Shown: positions 10,201 through 20,500 of the stretch, piece after piece | How positions within the stretch are numbered: position 1 is the stretch's first letter | Layout of the letters: every line of letters begins with the position of its first letter | IMG/VR virus record: IMGVR_UViG_3300032304_000977 | Span: 64,001 to 128,000 of that record | Source: a virus | Direction: 5' to 3' (one strand) | DNA: 64,000 nt | The notes under the pieces: generated by a model | Told to the model about the DNA's origin: nothing | Databases searched by the model: none | Seen by the model: the letters and a program-made list of their open reading frames with translations, nothing else | Position numbers and translations under genes: made by a program

Positions 10201-13200
10201 AAAGAGCCTTCAGAATTTGATGAATCTTCATTCGAAACTAAGAATGCTTGGGCTAATGGATCTCCACCACCACCATCGCCTACGGGTGGAGGAGGAGGAT
10301 CTGGTACATAATTGAATGTTGTTGTATTCGATAATTGCTGAATAAATGATCTATCTCTAGTAACAGCTGTTGTTCCGATAGAAGCATTTCTCACACCAAG
10401 CACACCACCAGATGCAGTATCAATTATACCAATAGCAGAATAAATTCCATCAGCGATTGTTGTTCTTGCTGCTGGTGTGTTGGTTGAAGAATCAGTTAAT
10501 GTAAAGATTCTTCTTCCTGTTAAGAATTTTGGAGAAGCAGCATTGTTAATTAATTGACCAGATGTTAGATGCCAAACGCCAGCAATACGACCTGTTCCTG
10601 TAGAAACAAGATTTCCTACTGGTGGTCTCTCAACATGATTAGAACCTCTAAGTTGTAGTGTCAACACACCACCATTTAGTTTAGATTTTCTAATTGTTCC
10701 TTCAACCACTTCGCCTGCACTAAATGTTCCACGCACATTAATTACGTGAAGCGTGTCAAGCACTCCATCAGGTTGACCTGTTGATGCGTTAGTTGATTGT
10801 TCATGAAGAATTACGATAGCAGTTGCTCCAGAAGTTCTGCCTTTAATAACCTCACCTTTTGTAAAGGCAGTAACCTGAGAGTTTGGTACAATAATAGAGC
10901 GAGCTGTATCGTTTAATTGATTAGTAATTGTTAATGCTGTTGGTTTCGTTTCTGTTCCAGAAAATACTGAAGTAAATGTGCTGGTAAATCCGACAAGATC
11001 ATTTACTAAAGTACCCATAAATGTTCTTTCATAATTTGATGCAGAACCAGATACAATCGCATCTGTATCAAAAGTTAAAAACACTTGTCTTTCTGTATTA
11101 GTTGCGCCATATTGATATGGAACTTCTGCAAAATCAAATCTTCTAGATGCAAGAAATAGTCTTGTTGCTTGAGTACAATAATTTGTTACATTAGTTTCAT
11201 CGCAGAAAGCATATAATCTTGTTGCTGCACGAAGTCCTGTTCCAACAAAAACAACTGGTCGAGAACGAATATAAGAAATTGATTGTTTTGCTGTAAGTCT
11301 GCCATTTGTTTCTGTCAATCCAACAGTCTCTGAAATTTCAGTCTTTAATCCTCTTCCAGTTTCATTAACTTGTTGAGTAACAACTGTATTTGTTGCTGTC
11401 CACGTACCACCGCCATCTCTCCAAGAAGAAGAAGAAACAGCCGTAATTGGACGACCAAGTGAAGAAATTTGCCAATTGTTCCAAATAGTACCAAAGTCAA
11501 CACCTAATGCGTCGGCTTGAGCAGCGACTGAGTCGTATGTTCCACCTTCGTTTATTACCAAATCTGCTGGAATTGCAGTTTCAATCCATGTATCTGATGA
11601 TGGATATAAACCAACAACACCAGCAAACGGACTCTGCGCAGTAGATGTAATTTGCGTAGACTCGGTCGCATATGGCTGCTCCATAATGATGATATCATTA
11701 TTTTCTCGAATTAGTGATTCTTTTCTAGACAATTCTTGTGTAGAAGCCTTTGTTCCTTTATCAATAATTGATTTGATTTCATTTTTATTCTTGTAGAAAA
11801 ATTCAGCGCCAGTAAAATATGGAAGTGTTACAATATTTTCTGCATGTAATCTGTAACCAGCAGCGTTTCTTTCTTCTACCGTCTTGGCGACTTCAATCAA
11901 ATCGACACCAATAGTGTTAAATGCTGGTCTTAATGTTTTGTTTATAATATCGATAGAACATTCATAATCTATGTCATTAACATTACCAATTCTATGACCA
12001 CTGAAGTTGTCAACAACAAAACCATTTTTAAAACGATCTAGACCATCTTGATCTTTAATGGAAAATTGTGATGTTTCTCGCTCGAGATTACTAAGTGTAA
12101 TCGCTTCTTCAATTACGCTTACACGTTTTTCAATTCTTGCGATATCCTTCATCGTAAATCTACGATTATCGATTGGTTTTACAATAATGTTTGATGTATT
12201 AGTTGCGTATGTGTATGGTTTATATTCTACATCAAACAACGGCATGGTATCATCGGGTGTCGCAGGTAATTGCGGATTATCTGCAGAAACACCCAACACC
12301 AAATTGAATGCGCCATCTTTGGATAAAACAATTTTATCTTTTCTTGGTAGATAATACGCAAAGTCACACTGAACGCCATATCTTCTTTGTGGCAAAGCGG
12401 AAAGCGATGTTGTTCCCCCATCAAATGTGCCAGAATCATTTACACGTGGACGAAAATCTAAGACATCTCTTAGACTTACTGTTCTACCAGTAACTTTACT
12501 GTAGAAAGTTGGAAGTTCTTCGTATAGCAAATCAGGATACGAGTCAACAGAGAAGTAGTCACCAGAAGAATGTTCGAAGTATTCAAACGTAATTCTAATT
12601 GGACCTGCTGGGAATGGTACCGATTTACCTTTAATTAAACGACCAAGATCATAATGTGTATCACGTTGACCATTATCTAATATGTAATTATCAGTAATAT
12701 CAACACCAGATCCAGTTGTTTGACTTGTGATGGAGTTGCCAAAAATTACTGCTGGGAATGTTTCGACTTTTAAAATACGATAGATATCGGCTTTGTTTAA
12801 GTTGATGGTTTCAATCTCAACACCAGATTGTAAATTAATTTCAATCGAAGACGATACAAGAGATTTTACTTTTTCTTTAGCATTAATTAGTCGTTTTAGA
12901 ACTGGAGCAAACACTGTATAACTATCGTTTTGTAAATTACCAATTGTGTTTACTCTACTAGACGATGCTTGAATTCTAATAACAGCAGTATTTACCGTTG
13001 ATGATGTTACATCATATACTGCAACTTGTTCACCAGTTACATTATTGATAACAACAAAAGCAGATGGTGTTGTGATAATTAATTGATCTGGATCTGGAAC
13101 AGAAAGGTTAATACTTACAAAAGTAGAACCAGCGTCGCCAGAAACAATATATTTTTCAAGAGTTGTATATGTTGTATTATTATCTTGTAGAGAATTTCCA

Positions 13201-15440
13201 CCACGAATAGTATATATGTCCGTTTTTGGCATGTCGAACAAAGAATCGAAATCTTCTGGGAATTGGTAAATACAATCAGCACGATTTAATGGACCAGAAA
13301 TATTAAAGTTTGCCCATGTTGTTGTTTTCATTGCTCTATCGGAGCTTTGTAAATCACGGACAAAGAAAAATTGTGTTGGTGAATTAGGATACCAAACCAT
13401 ATCACCTGCAGAAACTGCACCTGACGATGTCCATTTAGTTCCTAGACCAGTTGTATCTACGTTATTGTTTCCTGTTGTTGCTGTTGTAGCTTGACCAATA
13501 AATGTTGAATTGTATGGTTGTGGTATAACTAATGCGCGAAAACACTGCGCATCACCACCAGCTGATGTTGATCCAAGAGACAGTGGTGTGCCGATAACAC
13601 GAACTTTGCGGAAGTCTTCTCCTGGATTCATTTGAACATCCATTAGAGAAATTTTAGCAGTAGCACGCCCATTGATTGTTTCGCTACCCTCTAGGTAACG
13701 AATACGAGCAGTACCAATTTTTGATGTAGTAAGATATGAACCATAACCATTCGCAGCACCACCTGATGATGCGTACGATTGTAACGCAGCAGGGAATGTG
13801 GTTGTTGTTACGTTAGTAGATAACAATTTAGCAACATAGTATTCTGTGATAGAGGTTGCAGATGCTTGAGTATGCACAATAGCATAATTTAATTTTGCTG
13901 TAGCATTATTTGGTGTTGCTGTTCCAGAACCATCAGCTGCAGCTGTCATGGTTCCCAGTGTTTGACCAGTAGTTGGTGGAGTATCTACTTTAAATAAATC
14001 AACGATTTGATATCCATCAACATCAGGAACACCAAATGGTATTACATCAATCAAATTACCAAGTTTTGTTGGAATACCAGTATTTGAAACTCTATTAAAA
14101 TCTCTTGCTTTCGGTGCTTCAATATATCTAACACCAGTTGTTGAATATTCAAAACCCTTTACATACGCTTTACCATTTTTTACACCAAATGCAACTTTTG
14201 TAGCATCACCACCAGCTTCTTCACTATAAACACCATAATCATATTTTGCTCTGGTTGTGTATCTCCAACGAACACCACCATCACTAATGGCTCCAGATGT
14301 ATGTGTTGGTGCCGATGTTCCTGAAACGCCACTATCTAAACAAACATAATAGTTTGTAACACCTGTGCTAGTAACATAGTAAACAACATCGCCCTCTTGG
14401 TAATTTCTAATACCTGTCCAAACACCTTGGTCTGAGTTTCTATGTTCTTTTAGCTCTATCTCAAATGGCTGTACTGTATAATCACCAGATTCGTCGTATG
14501 TTCTTCTAGCCAATGTTTGTTGTAGCTGAGATCCACCTGAAGATGTAGTTGAATATTGTAAAACACCATTTCTTAATGAGAAAAGAGAAATAAAATTATC
14601 TGTATCGAAACCCAACTCTTTAGCAGACAAAACTAAAGTGATTTTGTATCTATGTGCTCCTGGAGCAGTGTAATTTGGAGAGCCAGTAGAATTATCTAAA
14701 AGAGAAGTATCTTCTTCTGGTGTTACTATACTCTCAACGATATCTAAACCAATCAACGCTGTTGGTCGGTTTGTGTATTTTGCAACAGAAATATATTGTT
14801 CGTCTACTTTTACAAAATTTCCACCAACGTAATATACGCCTTCTGCTATATGGGCAAATATACCAGAAATCGTATAATCTGTTACATTTTGTATTCTAAT
14901 GCGATATGATTGAACTGCTGCTGTAGTAACTACACCAGTTACTGGATCTGTGTATGATGGTGCGGTTGTTCCACCATTACCATCATCTACAGCAACAACC
15001 GTAAATCCTAAAATTTCATTTTGTAAAAAGTTAGTTTCGCCGTTAACACCATTTGATAATATCTTAACAAATAATACAGGAGGATCGCCAGCTGTAGTAG
15101 ATGGTTCGCCTAAAACAATTGTTGCTCTAACTCCAGATGTCTCACCAGTTATTGTAACATTGTTAACTGCTCTAATGAATGTATTTAAATTAACACCAGT
15201 ATCGATTTCCAATGGCTCCATCTTAAGCGTAGTTGCTTCTTGATATCTTGCTTGTCCTGGAATAACTACAGATCTTTCTTGAAAAATATAATTACCAAGT
15301 CTTTCGATTTGTTTTTGTAAAATACTTTGTGTCTGCGTCAACTCTCTCGCTTGTAATGAATATCCTGGACGGAAAAGTACTTTGAGGAATTTTTTATCCT
15401 CATCATAATCGTCAAAGTATGGCGATTGATTAAAATTCAT
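7233..15440 (-). CDS. Giant DUF4815-type tail/baseplate protein
   Basis: 2735 residues. The N-terminus (FNQSPYFDDYDEDKKFLKVL, then FRPGYSLQARELTQTQSILQ and an Arg-rich helix) is the signature of the DUF4815 family, found at the start of large virion proteins in T4-like marine phages. The remainder is long, beta-rich, and high in Ser, Thr, Asn and Gly, with repeated NYDNR and TTSG-type loops and a proline run near residue 1710. It lies where T4 has gp9/gp10 and the fibre-attachment proteins, directly downstream of gp8, so a baseplate-periphery or fibre role is likely. GGAG precedes the ATG. A TAAATA box lies about 30 bases upstream. Confidence 0.8.
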   Translation of the reverse strand: MNFNQSPYFDDYDEDKKFLKVLFRPGYSLQARELTQTQSILQKQIERLGNYIFQERSVVIPGQARYQEATTLKMEPLEIDTGVNLNTFIRAVNNVTITGETSGVRATIVLGEPSTTAGDPPVLFVKILSNGVNGETNFLQNEILGFTVVAVDDGNGGTTAPSYTDPVTGVVTTAAVQSYRIRIQNVTDYTISGIFAHIAEGVYYVGGNFVKVDEQYISVAKYTNRPTALIGLDIVESIVTPEEDTSLLDNSTGSPNYTAPGAHRYKITLVLSAKELGFDTDNFISLFSLRNGVLQYSTTSSGGSQLQQTLARRTYDESGDYTVQPFEIELKEHRNSDQGVWTGIRNYQEGDVVYYVTSTGVTNYYVCLDSGVSGTSAPTHTSGAISDGGVRWRYTTRAKYDYGVYSEEAGGDATKVAFGVKNGKAYVKGFEYSTTGVRYIEAPKARDFNRVSNTGIPTKLGNLIDVIPFGVPDVDGYQIVDLFKVDTPPTTGQTLGTMTAAADGSGTATPNNATAKLNYAIVHTQASATSITEYYVAKLLSTNVTTTTFPAALQSYASSGGAANGYGSYLTTSKIGTARIRYLEGSETINGRATAKISLMDVQMNPGEDFRKVRVIGTPLSLGSTSAGGDAQCFRALVIPQPYNSTFIGQATTATTGNNNVDTTGLGTKWTSSGAVSAGDMVWYPNSPTQFFFVRDLQSSDRAMKTTTWANFNISGPLNRADCIYQFPEDFDSLFDMPKTDIYTIRGGNSLQDNNTTYTTLEKYIVSGDAGSTFVSINLSVPDPDQLIITTPSAFVVINNVTGEQVAVYDVTSSTVNTAVIRIQASSSRVNTIGNLQNDSYTVFAPVLKRLINAKEKVKSLVSSSIEINLQSGVEIETINLNKADIYRILKVETFPAVIFGNSITSQTTGSGVDITDNYILDNGQRDTHYDLGRLIKGKSVPFPAGPIRITFEYFEHSSGDYFSVDSYPDLLYEELPTFYSKVTGRTVSLRDVLDFRPRVNDSGTFDGGTTSLSALPQRRYGVQCDFAYYLPRKDKIVLSKDGAFNLVLGVSADNPQLPATPDDTMPLFDVEYKPYTYATNTSNIIVKPIDNRRFTMKDIARIEKRVSVIEEAITLSNLERETSQFSIKDQDGLDRFKNGFVVDNFSGHRIGNVNDIDYECSIDIINKTLRPAFNTIGVDLIEVAKTVEERNAAGYRLHAENIVTLPYFTGAEFFYKNKNEIKSIIDKGTKASTQELSRKESLIRENNDIIIMEQPYATESTQITSTAQSPFAGVVGLYPSSDTWIETAIPADLVINEGGTYDSVAAQADALGVDFGTIWNNWQISSLGRPITAVSSSSWRDGGGTWTATNTVVTQQVNETGRGLKTEISETVGLTETNGRLTAKQSISYIRSRPVVFVGTGLRAATRLYAFCDETNVTNYCTQATRLFLASRRFDFAEVPYQYGATNTERQVFLTFDTDAIVSGSASNYERTFMGTLVNDLVGFTSTFTSVFSGTETKPTALTITNQLNDTARSIIVPNSQVTAFTKGEVIKGRTSGATAIVILHEQSTNASTGQPDGVLDTLHVINVRGTFSAGEVVEGTIRKSKLNGGVLTLQLRGSNHVERPPVGNLVSTGTGRIAGVWHLTSGQLINNAASPKFLTGRRIFTLTDSSTNTPAARTTIADGIYSAIGIIDTASGGVLGVRNASIGTTAVTRDRSFIQQLSNTTTFNYVPDPPPPPVGDGGGGDPLAQAFLVSNEDSSNSEGSFLTEVEVFFETKDAILPVIVEVRTTENGFPTRNILPFAQKVVYPSQINTSKDASIGTQIRFPAPIHVRNGTEYAVSITTASPQYKMFTATLEKTDVSPVKLGKVIKIPTMGSMFKSQNSTTWTPAPLQTLKMNIYRAVFNTTSTAGATGTAALIGTTTGLNYLSLRTDDVETVSNAARATKQTALALNPFRVTSGKSEVIVKHPNHGMSVGAYVSYRNVTGGENYGFDNILFNSQTFIPEQFDIRTSTFIPTGNAIQYQVLKVYSHDLYSIRVTSNNAFVLASASGNFGGDQIVATRNAMFTVLHPAVSLINFKATEVVGQVKTTSGRSPHGSETPHVKDTSWTNVVLNDNNYFNTQRVILNKANENILLDKDSSFELRLQLSSSSKFLSPVIDLDRTMAIVTQNRIDDPVSTKSINSNYFSASAGFDGTEIYTSEYDNRQGSAQVGYITRKLQFKNTSKLLKVQLAASIPSNTGVDKSTPTVSLPVKFQSGSRVSEHPTIVNQRTLVSTTYPIGTTVLGFQAVTGIVDGMYIYGPGLQEGTRVNGIASTNVTIDKSLKAAIPSSTQGSVYYFTAFDISQQDKTKQIDVGDYVTYNGTSGGGTPIPTGTFVTSAPKNTYFTKRVGSYATGAFVQASALNPVTLTNTNIGGIDPSTNNMTIFLDNLSDIKQGLYAYLKFYNTNDGSFVFGPASIRRVLRVNVDNKSVVLEKLSALDEFSVVGFTNSFFFNGNNNVVTFFNPVIKLNQAVTSAVDPTLSSRVQTNLLTFTSPPNSELEVYAKVSNTGNSTSAAALQFTSSEYNSVSNPYAVDSTNDIIYFPVAHNFNTGSAVLYNAGANAIGGLRTGTVYYAVAITTTSIKLATTYQNAIEIGRATVGFSPINITATAVTETHTLTDVNQKDQASIDDDLYIRIIPDVSLNADQTNYGGSNPLATGKGQLTTTDNPNQFIDHSFTADNLPPFNTAVIKIVMRSRNPAFVPQVKDLRVIATA

Positions 15441-15466
15441 TTGCTAGTCTCCAATTGTTATCTTTA

Positions 15467-15474
15467 TATTTATT
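15467..15474 (-). promoter_or_regulatory. Candidate T4-type late promoter (AATAAATA)
   Basis: Minus-strand AATAAATA overlapping the stop of gp8 and about 27 bases before the ATG of the DUF4815 gene. It matches NATAAATA and leaves a normal leader containing the GGAG site. Motif and position only. Confidence 0.45.
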
Positions 15475-17512
15475 AGAATTCAAGAACGAATCTAAATTTT
15501 TCCTTGGTAGTTGAGCGTGGTAGTGCGTTTCTATATTCGGTAAATATAATTTTACCAGAATATTTCTCAACTGTTGGGTTATATGATGCTCCCGTTCCCG
15601 TATACGTTAATGTATGAGCAGTTCCAGCACCAAGAGCAGTAAAATCAATAGCAACACCAGAATTCGCATTGGAAAGAGAGGTTGCTAATTTTAATTCGTT
15701 TGTTGATATTCTAATTATATAGTATGTATTGCCAGTAACTAATGCGCTTGCAACAGAAGGAATTGTTGTACCACCACCATTGGTGTAAACAACAGAATCT
15801 CCAGTCTTAAAAGGATGGTTTTGTATTGTAAGAATATCTGTACCAACACTAACTACACCAGAAGAAGAACCATTGAATGTGACATATGGACCGATGTAAA
15901 AAGATGCTGAAGAATCAGTCTTAGTGAAAAGTGTACCAGTAACAATTGGGTTGTTTTGTATTAATTGTTCAGTTGTTCGTACCAAGCCAACATACTTTTC
16001 AACATTTGTTTGTGTTAGAGTCTGACCAGACCCAACTCCTGGACTAATTGCGATGGCTGTATTAGATTGTGCGTTTGCTAAAGATGATGCTAATTTAATA
16101 ATATCTACGCTTACTTTAATTACAAAATATATTGTTCCAGTGGTAAGACCGACTATACTTGTTCCACCATTGTTGTTGTATAGTAAACTATCACCAGTAA
16201 TTAAATTATGAGCAATAGATGTAAGTTCATTTGTTGTTCCATTAACTGCAGTAGCTGCATTAAATGTCAATGTTCTTACAACATTAGATGTATCTTGCCT
16301 TACAGAAACAACTGTTGCTACTGGATTCGCAAGACCGCTTACTGCTGTAGTATAACGATCTCCAAACGATAACGATCCTAGTGTTTCGTTGTATCGATAC
16401 TCTGTAAAATTTGTCAACAAAGTAGATGTCGCCCTTGTTGTTGTTCCATAGTTTGTTGGATTTTCGAGCAATCCAACAACTCTATACGTTAAATTTGGAA
16501 TTCCTGTAGCAGAACTCGATGTGTAAGCTCTGAACGCATTTCCTCTTGTTGGGAAATAGTTATCTGTATTGATGTTATCTGCTTTAACGATAAGGAAATT
16601 TGGCTCTAGTTCTTGCGCCAAATCATAAGCGAATCCACCCTTTGGTGCAACAATCGCTTTCGCAGTCGCAGCTGTTGTTGGTGTTCCACCACCAGTAATA
16701 GAAACTTTGACATATGTATATCCTGTTCCTGCGCTCGTAACAGGAATGTACACAATCGCACCACTAGAAACAACAGGGGTTCCTAATGTTAAACCAGTTC
16801 CATCACCAGTAACTGTAACTGTTGGTACACTTGTATAGCCAGAACCACGACTAGTCATAACAATGGCTGTTATTTGTCCAGCAGCAGCTGCAGAACCAAG
16901 AACTGTTGGCATTGGGCAATGGTTTGTTGTCAAGTAATCATCAACATCTGTCGAACTCAACTCACCAAGATATTTCCATTTATAACCATCAGCCAAAGTA
17001 GAAATATTTGTTGTTGTAAATGTTGGTTTTGTGGTCGATGCTATTGGGTTCCCTGTCGAAGAACTTCTGTTGTCAATACATCGATAAATTTTATAAACAC
17101 CAGCATCATTTACTAAAACAACATTGTTTGATCTTGCCAAAGATAATGGTTTTGTATTTACATATTCACCAGCCAAACTAACACCCGTTACAGTAGATCC
17201 ATCGTAATCGTCTCTGTACATATCATAGTATTCGCTACTAGTCCAATTTACTCTACGAAATGCACGTTTAATCTCTGACCCTGTTAGTTTCTTAAGTCCA
17301 ATTATGCCATCCCATGTTTGTTTTTCATCAAACAATGTATCTTTTGGTGATGGTGGTGATGTTTCATTGTTTGCTCCACCTGGAACAGTTGCCCAAGAAA
17401 CTGGGTTTCCGAAATAAAAGTAAAGCGAGGTATCTCCAGATGTTACATTGGATGCGTAATTTTCGCAAGTCTGCGCTTTAGTTTTTTGTTTTACGATTGC
17501 GTATTGTGGCAT
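15473..17512 (-). CDS. gp8: Baseplate wedge subunit gp8-like
   Basis: 679 residues, about twice T4 gp8 (334). The N-terminal 220 residues match the T4 gp8 layout: SLYFYFGNPVSWATV, a Pro-rich PPSPKDTLFD segment, FRRVNW, an NNVVLV..YKIYRCID strand pair and GYKWKYLGEL. The last 30 residues (EKYSGKIIFTEYRNALPRS and the FRFVLEF end) match the gp8 C-terminus. Between them is a large beta-rich insertion with three related 'HxLxTGDSLLYNNGG...YxVIxVSxxxIKLA' modules, also seen in the neighbouring gp7-like and DUF4815 proteins. T4 gp8 is a dimeric wedge protein joining gp7, gp10 and gp53. The gene starts immediately after the upstream stop. Confidence 0.85.
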   Translation of the reverse strand: MPQYAIVKQKTKAQTCENYASNVTSGDTSLYFYFGNPVSWATVPGGANNETSPPSPKDTLFDEKQTWDGIIGLKKLTGSEIKRAFRRVNWTSSEYYDMYRDDYDGSTVTGVSLAGEYVNTKPLSLARSNNVVLVNDAGVYKIYRCIDNRSSSTGNPIASTTKPTFTTTNISTLADGYKWKYLGELSSTDVDDYLTTNHCPMPTVLGSAAAAGQITAIVMTSRGSGYTSVPTVTVTGDGTGLTLGTPVVSSGAIVYIPVTSAGTGYTYVKVSITGGGTPTTAATAKAIVAPKGGFAYDLAQELEPNFLIVKADNINTDNYFPTRGNAFRAYTSSSATGIPNLTYRVVGLLENPTNYGTTTRATSTLLTNFTEYRYNETLGSLSFGDRYTTAVSGLANPVATVVSVRQDTSNVVRTLTFNAATAVNGTTNELTSIAHNLITGDSLLYNNNGGTSIVGLTTGTIYFVIKVSVDIIKLASSLANAQSNTAIAISPGVGSGQTLTQTNVEKYVGLVRTTEQLIQNNPIVTGTLFTKTDSSASFYIGPYVTFNGSSSGVVSVGTDILTIQNHPFKTGDSVVYTNGGGTTIPSVASALVTGNTYYIIRISTNELKLATSLSNANSGVAIDFTALGAGTAHTLTYTGTGASYNPTVEKYSGKIIFTEYRNALPRSTTKEKFRFVLEF

Positions 17513-17513
17513 G

Positions 17514-20500
17514 TTAAGATGTCGTCATTTCTGTTGTAATTGCGGTGTTCGTACTATTTATAGTGTTAGAAACAACCTCTGTGGTTCCAAGTATCTCATT
17601 TCCGTTGTTGGTAACGAAGTAATCGACTTCTCCAAACACAGCCATACCAGCTGGGTGAACCAGTTTATTATAATATGACTTCCAATTTTCTGGAGAATTT
17701 GCTCCTCTTACAACATAAGAATAGTCTTGATAATAATATGAATCTTGTAATTTCATAACTGAGTTTAATAATTGTTTATCTCCCTCGTAATTTACTGTAG
17801 ATCCATTTGCAGTTGATGTTGTAATTGCTTTTGGAGATGCAGTCACACTTGGTCTGTACATACCCCAATACACAGTTCCATTACCGTCCCATGCGCCCAC
17901 TGCACTTGTATTTACTGCTGTTGTCAATAATGTATTTGTGTAGATTCTAAACGATCTTGAAGAAACTGGAGAGACATAATAATAACCATCTGGAATATTG
18001 TTAGCAGACATCCCGATTATCTTTATTTGCTCACCATATTCCATATAATGATCTTCAGAAATAGTTATTGTAGTTGATGTTGATAATGTAATACCAGTAA
18101 CAGTGTAGTTAAATCCAACCTGAGCTGTAGCCCCAGATACTAAGCCAGTTACGGTGTCACCAAAATCAATCAATGTGGCAGATCCATTTGGTGCAATTTT
18201 ATAGTATAAAGAACGCTTAGACATAAATGTTCCTACTTCTGTAGAACCAACCTTAACTATTTCTCCATCAGTAAATGTTCCTGTGGTAGTTTTAGAAGCA
18301 AAAGTTGTTGGTAACAATAAAGTTCTAGATACATTGTGAATACCACCATCTAAAATCTCAAACGATCTAGCAGCACCAACTTTACTTACCAAAGAATAAA
18401 TTTCAGCACCAGATCCATATCTGTCTGGAGTATCAATAGTTATGTTTGGAATTTTGTTATAAGATCCAGGAGATGTTACTGTGATTGTTTCAATTGGTCC
18501 AACTTCAGTTAACAGTGTTGGTGAATATACAATACTAAATTCCTCTATTCCAGTTCCAGTAACTCCTGGGTTTGCTAACAACCCAAGATTTGAATTTGTA
18601 GAATTGGGTATAACTTCAAACAACTCAGAAGCTGTGTCTAGATTTGTTCTACTAAAGAAATGTGTTCCAGAACCAACTGTTGTTAGAGTTATGTGTGTGC
18701 CAGCGATAGCATTCTCGAAAGATGTAGCCAATTTTATTGTTGTAGAACTAATTCTAATTACATTGTATACTTGCTCTGATGTTAAACCACCAATTGGTGT
18801 TGTTGCAACATAAACAACTTCTTCTCCGCTATAAAATGTATGCCCACTTGGGAAAGTGATAATACCAGTTGCTGTCGCAACACTAGCACTTGTTGTGCTA
18901 CAAAATCCAAAATTAGAAGTCGTTCCATTTGAATTTGTTGTTAACGTAAATCCTTCAACTGAATCAACTTCAACTGTTTTTGTATCCTTTACATATAATG
19001 TAGAGCCAGTGGCTATTCCTGGACTTATTGTTCTTTGATCAACGTAAGTAACTTCATCGCCATTTCTAAGGTTGTGTTTATAGTTTCCAGGAGTAAACGC
19101 AAATTGTTCTTTATTGGTTGTAATTGGCAACAAATTACCAGATGCGCCAGAAACCACAATATATTGTAATCCAGAACCAGATGTTGTCAAATCAATAGAA
19201 CGACCAATTAAAGCATCTGCCTTAGTTTCTGCAAGTCTTAATTGATTTTCGGAAACATAAATTAAAAAATATTCTTTATTGTTGATCAACCCACCGATAG
19301 AATCGCCTGATGTATTGTATACCAATGAATTCAAACTTTGAAGTGTATGATCTTCTGCTGTTGTAATAATATTAGAAGTAATATCAACACTCGTTATCAA
19401 AACTTTGTCGATAAACTTTCTCGAATCAAAAGACTTTTCTTTCACAGAGCCATATGATAATGTTTGTGGAATTGTTTGCAAAGAACAAGTTTTTCCTGGT
19501 GTCGCAAATGCAGTCAAATTAACAAAAGTATTTGAGACATAATTATCTTTAGATGATGCTAATCTGATTGTGTTTGCAGATATCGATTTCACATAGTATG
19601 TCACACTATCCGTTAAACCAGTTGGTAATGTTCCATTAAAATCTGCTCTTACTCTAACCCAAGAACCATCAGTAAATCCATGATTGTTAATTGTGATTAA
19701 GCCAGGAGAACCTGTTGTTACGTCTGTTGCTGGGTCAAAATATTTTGAGATTGAGATGTTTTTATCAATTACGCAACCACTTAAAGATTTGTTTATTGGA
19801 TTATTGAAAGCAGAATTTACAGATGATCCACTTGTTATTGGGTTGTAGAACAATTCATTACCTGATATACTTGAACCGAATTCTGAACCAAGAGAAAAGG
19901 GAACCAACGAAGAAGTATCAGCAAGCGCATCCGCTTGTGTATTGTAAAATTTAATATATTTTCCATAATCGTTCATTCCCGTTCTTACGAAAACGTCTCT
20001 GACGTATGGAGAAATGTGTGAATTGTTTACTGTTGATGCATTGGGATTTTTAGTCAACAATTGTTTATCTGAAATTTTCTCGATAATGTAATCTGATCTA
20101 TACAAAGATCTTACTGTAACTGTATAATCTTTTATCGTTGTGTCTGGAACAACATATCCATTTGGTGACCAAGCATTATAGAACTGGTAAATTGTTCTTT
20201 GTGTATCGCTCGAAATTTTAGTATAGTCTGCAAAATTAGAATAAAATATTAAATGTTTTTTCGGATTGTTTGCTGGCAGAGATGGAGAATAAAATTCTAT
20301 AACTATTCTTGTATCAAATAGAGATTGATTACCTTGCGCTAATGTGTTGAATCCTAAATCATTAAACTCCAAAGCAAGAGAGGTACCATCTTCCATTTTA
20401 TACACAGAGTCAGTAAAAACAGATTCTTGCATCAAAACATAATCTCTTGTATCTCTAGTATTGTAACTTTGCGTAGTAGTAGCATTATCAATAATATTAC